A model generated the notes under the pieces. That model saw only the letters and a list, made by a program, of their open reading frames with translations, did no database searches and was not told where the DNA came from. The position numbers were made by a program, and so were the translations under genes. A DNA stretch of 64,000 bases, from contig NBAY01000052.1 of the NCBI GenBank assembly GCA_002794775.1, positions 1 to 64,000 of the forward strand, written 5' to 3'. This DNA is from Porodaedalea pini (Eukaryota; Basidiomycota; Agaricomycetes; Hymenochaetales; Hymenochaetaceae). Position 1 is the stretch's first letter; each line of letters starts with the position of its first letter. Below, piece after piece: positions 57,433 through 64,000 of this stretch.

Positions 57433-59043
57433 ATGGCTAACAGTACTACCCCTTCATCTCTATCGGACTTTGGTGACCTCGAGGAGTCACTCAATGCCTT
57501 CTATCATCAGACGGAGGCCATGGTGTCGGAATCATCTATCCCGTCGACTGCCAGTACGTCAGACCTCCCTGGTCTTGGCCGCAATCTTGGGAATCTCTAT
57601 AGCTATCTTGGAAAGCGGCTGGAGAATGTTATAAACAGGTTTACAGAGCGCCGTGGACATGGTCCAAAGGCAACTGATCAATACGACTCCTCTCTACATA
57701 ACAACTTTCCGTTTCCCTCTGCCCTTCACCTGGAGGGGTCATTCGACAGCACAATTCTAGACGACGAAGGCGTGCTGTTTGAATCGACAATTCCTTCGAC
57801 TGCTACCGCTTCAGACCTACCTGGAGCTGGCCTCACACTCGGAAAGCTTTACAGCTTAACTGGGAAACGGCTTGAGAACTTCATCAACGTGATTGCAGAG
57901 CGTTGTGGCTACGGTCCGCAGCAAATCGAAAAGCGAGTCACATTACTGCTTAGGATTGAAGATTCTAGCTTTTTGTCGGGCTCCTACACTGTGAAGCCTC
58001 GATCCAAGGAGGACAAGAAGCTTAGGAAGGATTTACAGCGGCTTGTCACATATGCGAGGTATAAATCTACATTTAATCTATTGTGAAACAGCTGACATGT
58101 CTTGTCCCAAGTTCTCCAATAGAGACAAACCGAGACCTTGCTTTTAAAGCCATCGTGTTCATTGCTACTTATGACCCATACTTTTACGGGATACTTCGAG
58201 CTTTTGACGCCTCGAGAATCCTTGGGCTCGCAGCTCTCAGGGAACAAGAAGACGGCCTTAGTGGCAACCTGCTCTCACCATCTCGCAAGGCCCTCATTAG
58301 CGTAGCTGAGAGCAGAATAAACGCAGCCGGGCATGAATTCTCCGTTATAAACCTCAAAATGAATGAAATGTCGCCTGAGCGCTACAAGGAGGCCGGGGTT
58401 GAATGTTACGAACAGTATCATGCAACGCATGTGAAACTTTTTGGCTTGCTTGTTAAGTATACTGGCAGTCGGTGAGTTCTCAGTTCTTAAACTTCTATAA
58501 CCAGTAAAGAGAAATCATATATGTCTGATTTTTTCGGATTCCACCCACACAACTCCAGTTCACAAGACGAGTCTTTCCTTGCAATCCGCCATCTCTTGAA
58601 GTTCGCTAATGGATGGGCACCCGTATCATTCTGGTCCGGAAACCCCACAGGTGGCGCTGAGTTTACAGAGGAGATCGACAGAGAATATGGAGTGTTAGCG
58701 CAAACGATATACCGTAAGATGCACGACCTGTCTCAACCGGTTGACTGGGCCACCCTCGGAACCTTAATCTTATACATGCAACATGAGGTGGATATTCAGC
58801 GATTCAGCGACGAGCCAAAGCAATGGTGTTCCCAGGCCATGTATGTCTTCAGTCTACTGTTCAGTTTTGTTTATTGTTTCTGAGATGATTGACTTTAGGA
58901 AGGACGTCGTTGTTCGATATGCAGACGTTTTCGCGCCCGATATGTGGGAAGAACTTATTGAGAGACCTGAGCTTTTTGAATATTATTCAACGTTTGACCC
59001 AGAGATAGTCAAGCTTTTCCACCCAAGTCTTCTGGGCTTTTAA
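57433..59043 (+). CDS. Orphan-family protein, copy 2, with duplicated N-terminal unit
   Basis: Predicted 470-residue protein from exons 57433-58058, 58112-58471, 58559-58840 and 58899-59043 (introns of 53, 87 and 58 nt, all phase 2). I do not recognise the family. No signal peptide or membrane segment is evident. The N-terminal unit is repeated: S-IPST-STSDLPG-GRNLGNLYSYLGKRLENVIN and again F-STIPST-TASDLPG-GLTLGKLYSLTGKRLENFIN, about 84 residues apart; copy 3 has a single unit. The second exon carries SNRDLAFKA-like and LLSPSRKALIS segments, and the last exon begins KDVVVRYADVFAPDM. All exon phases match copy 3, supporting the gene model. Copies at 1667, 54593 and 59981 make this a local, expanding family. 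Confidence 0.82.
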
Positions 59044-59980
59044 GACCCATCTGCATGTACGTGAAAAGTCTAAATTCTATCATATCTCTGTCCTGTGTGG
59101 TGCATTCGTGTATGTACGTGTCAGTTGATAAATTTGATCATGCAGTGCGCCTCGAACCTGATATTTTGACTAAACTTCAACACCTCGTGGTCTTAAATGT
59201 TAGGCTGTGTTTAAGCACCCGCTACCTCCACTTGGTACTCGATGGCTGTTGGCTCTTATCTGTTAGCGCTCAGATGTTTTGATCCTACAAACCGAAGCCT
59301 AGCTGTCTGCAGCGCAATAAGTTTAACATCCCACCGCAAATATATACTCGCATCACGACTGAAGCGCCCCTGATACATCGACAACTATTGGTCTTGATTG
59401 CCATTCTGAAGAACAAGATGGATTCCACGAGCAGGTATACTTCTCCTGGCCCTATTGCTCATAATTGTCCAGTCAAAGGTGAGAGAGCCAACTACACTGC
59501 CTCAGATAATACGAATCTTGGCTATGCAGATGGAAGCCAAACAAGTCCAAGTCCGCATGGCGCGGACCTTCTCCTCTAGACGAAACTTTCAACACATCAT
59601 TACTGCCTCATGTACCAGGGAGTCGGTTGCTCAAGTTCCAACACGAAAATAGCACAAGGCTATCCGATACAACGAGGTTTTCATAGTAAACATGCACGAC
59701 AGCTCTTCGATGCTGTGATGATGGCTCTGAAATGAAATCTCCTGCCCGCAATCCTTGCAAGGCTCCGACTTCACATAGTTGGTTCTTTAATGTATAGGTG
59801 CTGCCTCATCGATTGGAACCCAGGCTGTGTATGAGACTTGACTCACGTTCAAAAAGTACAAGCATCACGATACAACGAGGCTTATAAAAGGCAGACTCAG
59901 CTCTTCGATGCGAACCCCCAAGCTTGCTCTTTCTCGACGCCCACACACCTTTCCGAGTCATTATCATCGAATTCTATTCG
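59044..59980. promoter_or_regulatory. Upstream region of orphan copy 3, with TATA box
   Basis: A TATA-like TTATAAAAG lies at 59882-59890, about 90 bp before the ATG at 59981. The segment around it (ATACAACGAGG then CTCTTCGATGC, 59872-59911) resembles 59668-59717, so part of the upstream region is tandemly duplicated. No gene was recognised between 59044 and 59860. Confidence 0.5.
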
Positions 59981-61332
59981 ATGGCTAGCATCACTGCCCA
60001 TTCCTCTCTCTCAGACTTTGGCGACCTCGAGGAGTCACTCGATGCCATCTACGAGCAAGCTGAAGCCATGCTTTCAGTGACGTCGATCAGCTCAACGGTC
60101 ACCGCGTCAGACCTCCCTGGTGCTGGCCGTACGCTTGGAAATCTATATAGCTACCTCGGGAAGCGGCTAGAAAACACCGTGAACAGGCTTGCGGAGCGTC
60201 GTGGATATGGTCCAAAGGCGATTGAGCGGCGTGTTTTGACACTGCTTGCGCGTGACCGCTATGGCGTTCCCTTGGAGTCGTACATTGTGAAACCTGGATC
60301 TAAGGAGGAGAAATTAATCAGGAAAGACTTGAAACGACTTGTTGCATATGCAGAGTGTGTAAATCCTCCCATCCATTGATGAAACTGTAATATCTAATGC
60401 GGTTCTTCAAGGTCTAAGGTCGATTCGAACCGAGAGCTAGCTTGCCAAGTTATTATATCTATTGTTTTCGCGGACCTGCGTTTTCGCAAGATGCTTCAGG
60501 AGCTCGGTGCAACGAGAACCCTTGGTCTCGTCTGTGCCCGCGAAAAGAGGGATGACCTTTGTGATCACCTACTCTCCCCCTCTCGCAAGGCTCTTATATC
60601 TGTGGTTGACAGCAAGATACATACAATTGGGAAAGAGTGGAGATTATTACGTCTTCACGTTTGTGGTGTGCCTCAACTCGATAGTCGTGGATACTCGTGG
60701 CGCGAAAGAGATGAAGAAAAATATAAGGCATACCTCGCCAGTTATGAGTCTCTCGTCAAGTACATTGGCAGTAGGTGAGTCAGTAATTCACAACTTGAAC
60801 ACCCCACCCAATTCAACCGCCCTTCCTCTGTGACCGAAGAGAAAGCACAAAGCTAATATTCTATCTTTCTGCAATACTAGCTCTCCAGAACAGTCCTTCC
60901 TTGCAATGCTCTATTACTCAGATGACATTCGCACACGGAGCAGATACCCTATACTTGCCGACATAAGCCTGTCTGTGTTGCACGCAACCCGTATCGCATT
61001 CTATCGCCTTCCAAACCTACTTGCTATTTTGGCTCGGTCGATCTATCGCATTGTCCAGCTGTCGCCGCATAATATTGACTGGACCGTTCTCGGGTTCACT
61101 ACCCTGCAACTAGTGCAGCAGGTATATCACTTGCAGACGACACGGAAGTTACGTCGCTACTGTTATGAGATCATGTGCGAACCTCTGCTGTGTTCCTGTC
61201 CCTCACATTCAGTACTCATTTGACGTTAGGGAGGACATCCTTGTCCGATTTTCTGACAAAATGCCATCCGACATGGCAACTAGTTTCCGGGAACGAATGA
61301 ATCCAAGGAAAAAAGGGAACGGCGCGTTCTGA
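59981..61332 (+). CDS. Orphan-family protein, copy 3
   Basis: Predicted 377-residue protein from exons 59981-60354, 60412-60774, 60881-61174 and 61230-61332; introns of 57, 106 and 55 nt are all phase 2 as in copy 2. The start MASITAHSSLSDFGDLEESL matches MANSTTPSSLSDFGDLEESL of copy 2 in length and position. Shared blocks are TVTASDLPGAGRTLGNLYSY, RLAERRGYGPKAIERR, KPGSKEEKLIRKDLKRLVAY, HLLSPSRKALISVVDSK and YESLVKYIGSR. The C-terminus diverges (RFSDKMPSDMATS then a basic RKKGNGAF). It is probably alpha-helical and soluble. No catalytic motif is recognised and the function is unknown. Confidence 0.82.
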
Positions 61333-62489
61333 ATTGAATCTCTTTCTGGCGCACAGTACGATCAGCCAAAGTAAACAATAGACATTCAATTCTAACCAAA
61401 ATTTTCAAGTGACTCAAGCTGTCTGTTGGGAAATATAATAACTACAACCAGGTGTACCAAGCCATATTGTACGGACCTTTCACCGAGCTTGAGAATGACT
61501 TGGGGAAGTAAGCGGCAGCGACGATACCAGAGTAGGACTATGCATGAATATGACTGTACAAACCGCATCGATTCCTTGTCTTAATTAGAGTCACCGAGGC
61601 TGAAAACAGACATTCCTCATTTATTTATCTGAGGGCTGAAAAGTCGCCAAAATATTTGACAAATTAAAGTGGACTTTGAGGAGTCGTATAACCCAAGTTC
61701 GTGTACCCGTGAAAGCTGGCGACTGCGAACATTTTACTTGAAAATTGAAAAGCTCCTGGGTAGACTCAGTAGCGGTAAGTGCCCTGATTTGTTGCGCTTG
61801 CAAAATAAATAACAGAATAGAACCAAGTCGCTGGAGCATTATGAAAGATCCTCTTATTCTCAGTCAACCGTTTGAGGTTAGAAGACTGTAATTGTGAGAG
61901 ATTCAATATTAATGAGCCAGTCATCAGATACACCACAAGCTCTAGAAGCAGCAAAACAGAGCGATGACACGATGAAGGCAAGGTCTAGACCATGGATGAC
62001 GCTGCAGTGATCTTCAGGGCAAAAGGAACGGCTAATTTCTTGAAATGGACTGTATTCCGCAGATAGTGCGTGCACTCGGCGTCGATGGCGGGACTGCGCT
62101 CGCTGTGCACGACGACGACGAGGCGGTGGGGCGCGTTGCGAGGTGGAGAGACGGCGGGAGAAAAGAAAAAGGAAGTTCGGCTGATGACGTTGGGTCGGCT
62201 AGTGTACGCTCCACAGCTCAATCCGGGGTCTCCTCTATGTTTCGTCTGAGCTGGCTTCTTGACATACCACCACTCATCCCGTCTTTCTCAGTTCTCCTCG
62301 CTGTCTTCCTCATCGTCAACGTCTTCGTCGACGTCGTCGACGCTTTCATCGTCGCATTCGTCACCGACGACATACAGGTACCGGTACTATACTCGATCGA
62401 GAAATCACCGCAGCACGGCGCGTCGTCTCGCCACTCACTCCTTGCCCCCTCCTTTCTATTCCGCTGGATACACATCGTAATAAAAAGCG
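61333..62489. other. Intergenic and 5' leader of the RRM gene
   Basis: No supportable gene. A pyrimidine-rich segment (62250-62350, TCTTCCTCATCGTC-type) precedes the RRM gene and probably belongs to its promoter or leader. The open frames here overlap antiparallel and run across RRM-gene introns, so they are taken as chance frames. Confidence 0.45.
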
Positions 62490-64000
62490 ATGGCGACTCT
62501 GCGCCCGGTATGTCAAATAACACATTGCTAGTATTGTGCAAGACGTCTTTGAATTTCACTGGAATTTTACTAATTTTTTCTTTCTGTTTTGCGTGGCCAG
62601 AATTCGGGCACGCCAATGAGTCCGCCGGGAACACAAACGCTCCCCGCATCCCCAAACACCGCGTCGCTTTCTCCGAGTCCAACGTCTGGCTACACATCTC
62701 CGGGCAGCCCAAGCACAACTGCAACCTCTACAGCCACTACAGCGTTGCCTAGTAATGACGAGGTTGAAGCTGTGATCAAGCAGGCTACCTCCACTCGACC
62801 TACGCCCGATGGGCGTCCCCCTCCAGGGAAAGACACCCGCACGCAGCTGTTCACAGGAAACGTGAGTACCTCCTCCCTTCTCATGTGCCATGCGTGTCTT
62901 CATGAATATGTTGGAGTGGAGCATCCGAAGTTCCATGCTCCCAATAATATCATTCCCTCCGCTTCCCGCTAAGAAAAGAAAAAAGACCAGCTTCTAACAT
63001 GATATGATTCTTTTTTTGGTTTTTCGTCATTTCGACATGTAGCTTCCGTATCGCGTGCGCTGGCAGGATCTGAAGGACCTCTTCCGCCGTGCGGGCACCG
63101 TCCTGCGCGCGGACGTCTCGCTCAGCCCGGACAACCGTTCACGCGGGTACGGCACCGTGCTGCTCGCGTCGGCAGAGGACGCGGGGCGCGCGGTCGACAT
63201 GTTCAACGGGTACAGCTGGCAGGGCCGCGTGCTCGAGGTCCGCCTCGACCGGCTCGGCGCTGTACCAGGTGCAGAGCTCGATGCAGGTGCTACTGCGATG
63301 GTTCCAGGCGCGGGGATGTCGGCTTTGCCGATGGGCGTCAACCTGAATGGGATGAACGTGAACATGAATGGGATGGACCCTAGTGCGTTGAATGGGCTGC
63401 ACGTACCCTCGCCTCATTCTGCTCTACCATACGTCGCGCAGCACCTGTCGGGGAACGGACAAAACCTTGGTGCGAGTCTTGCGCCTCCGCCGGCGACTTC
63501 TTCCCTCACCGTCACACTCTCGGGTCCACTCTCATCCTCCTCACCACTCAACACGCTAAATCCTGGGCTGCTTGCGCTTCAGCAACAGCAGCAGGCACTG
63601 CAGGAAAGAGAAAGAGAGGAATTTTTGATGAATCAGGTGGGAGCGGCAGGGCGGTCCGGCCTTGATGGATTGGACTCATTTCTCGGCACACTGGGCCGCG
63701 GATTGAGCGGTGATTTTGATAGGGAGCGGTCGAGGTCAAATCTAGGGACGCGAAGTCTGTTTGTTGGGAATGTGAGTGCGCATATACTCTACGATGTAAG
63801 CAAAGATGTTGACAAAGGCTTTTCTTTTAGCTCCCATTTCACTGTCAATGGCAGGACCTTAAAGACCTGTTTCGACAAGCGGGGACTATTCTTCGTGCGG
63901 ATGTGTCATTGGGACCTGATGGTCGCTCGAGGGGCTTTGGGACAGTGTCTTATGCAAATGAGATTGACGCGGAACGGGCGGTTGCGATGTTCAATGGGTA
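62490..64000 (+). CDS. Two-RRM RNA-binding protein, 3' end beyond the window
   Basis: Exons 62490-62507 (MATLRP), 62601-62861, 63043-63771 and 63831 to the window end, giving 392 residues so far. A Pro/Ser/Thr-rich N-terminal tail leads to RRM1 (about residues 88-160; RNP2 LFTGN, RNP1 RGYGTVLL). A Gly/Met/Gln-rich linker follows, then RRM2 (from about 332; LFVGN, LPFHCQWQDLKDLFRQAG, RGFGTVSY). The WQDLKDLF motif and RRM arrangement resemble fungal Gbp2/Hrb1-type SR-like shuttling mRNA-binding proteins, so a role in mRNA processing or export is likely but inferred. Introns 2 and 3 both cut directly after the Asn of RNP2 in phase 0, suggesting duplication of an RRM exon. Introns are 93, 181 and 59 nt. 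Confidence 0.88.

Noticed and set aside
62045..62752. A 235-codon plus-strand frame as a separate gene
   Set aside because: It runs across exon 1, intron 1 and exon 2 of the RRM gene in another frame, and the RRM model is strongly supported by motifs and splice sites.
1..64000. A mating-type locus, secondary-metabolite cluster or CRISPR-like array
   Set aside because: No homeodomain, pheromone receptor, NRPS/PKS or regularly spaced repeat was seen; the repeats present are explained by transposons.

Overview
The window looks like part of an Agaricomycete (mushroom-forming basidiomycete) chromosome. The reasons are the 48-71 nt GT-AG introns packed into genes, a decayed cellulose-active AA9-CBM1 enzyme gene (suggesting a plant-biomass degrader), Ty3/Gypsy chromoviruses, pogo, Tc1 and hAT elements, and repeats eroded by CpG to TpG/CpA change. 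No bacterial features, CRISPR arrays, rRNA or tRNA genes were seen.

Layout: 1 to about 1,000 is a CpG-rich flank with no recognised gene. From about 1,050 to 54,500 lies a transposon-built block. It holds four related self-priming-type chromoviruses: element 1 (3263-22426, +), element 2 (12244-22314, -, inserted in the 3' LTR of element 1), element 3 (46362-52808, -, inserted in element 4) and element 4 (38254-53514, -). It also holds an intact-looking pogo element (3548-5936), a Tc1 element (23855-25453), a hAT MITE (32550-33277), two long foldback elements (27398-28246, 53515-54590), solo LTRs of several families, and decayed host genes. Those host genes are an orphan-family copy at 1667-2340, an unknown gene split by the Tc1 element, and an AA9-CBM1 lytic polysaccharide monooxygenase at 34026-35745. 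Most insertions can be ordered by their target-site duplications (TSDs).

Inside the block sits one CpG-retaining island (about 28,190-32,650) with an intact 20-exon MFS (allantoate/Dal5-type) transporter. At both edges of this island the arms of an inverted-repeat element differ: the arm facing the transporter keeps its CpGs and the outer arm has lost them.

From 54,593 to 64,000 the sequence is ordinary gene space: a remnant, then two intact copies, of an orphan four-exon gene family (57433-59043; 59981-61332), a small secreted protein (55196-56005, -), and the 5' part of a two-RRM RNA-binding protein (62490 to the window end).

The most unusual signals are: (i) mutational footprints of cytosine methylation with sharp edges; (ii) an 11-nt self-complementarity between the primer-binding site and the predicted mRNA 5' end in all four chromoviruses; (iii) a shared gag-pol -1 frameshift site, GGRTTTT; and (iv) the expanding orphan gene family, whose broken copies lie at both ends of the transposon block. 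All coordinates and alignments were made by eye.
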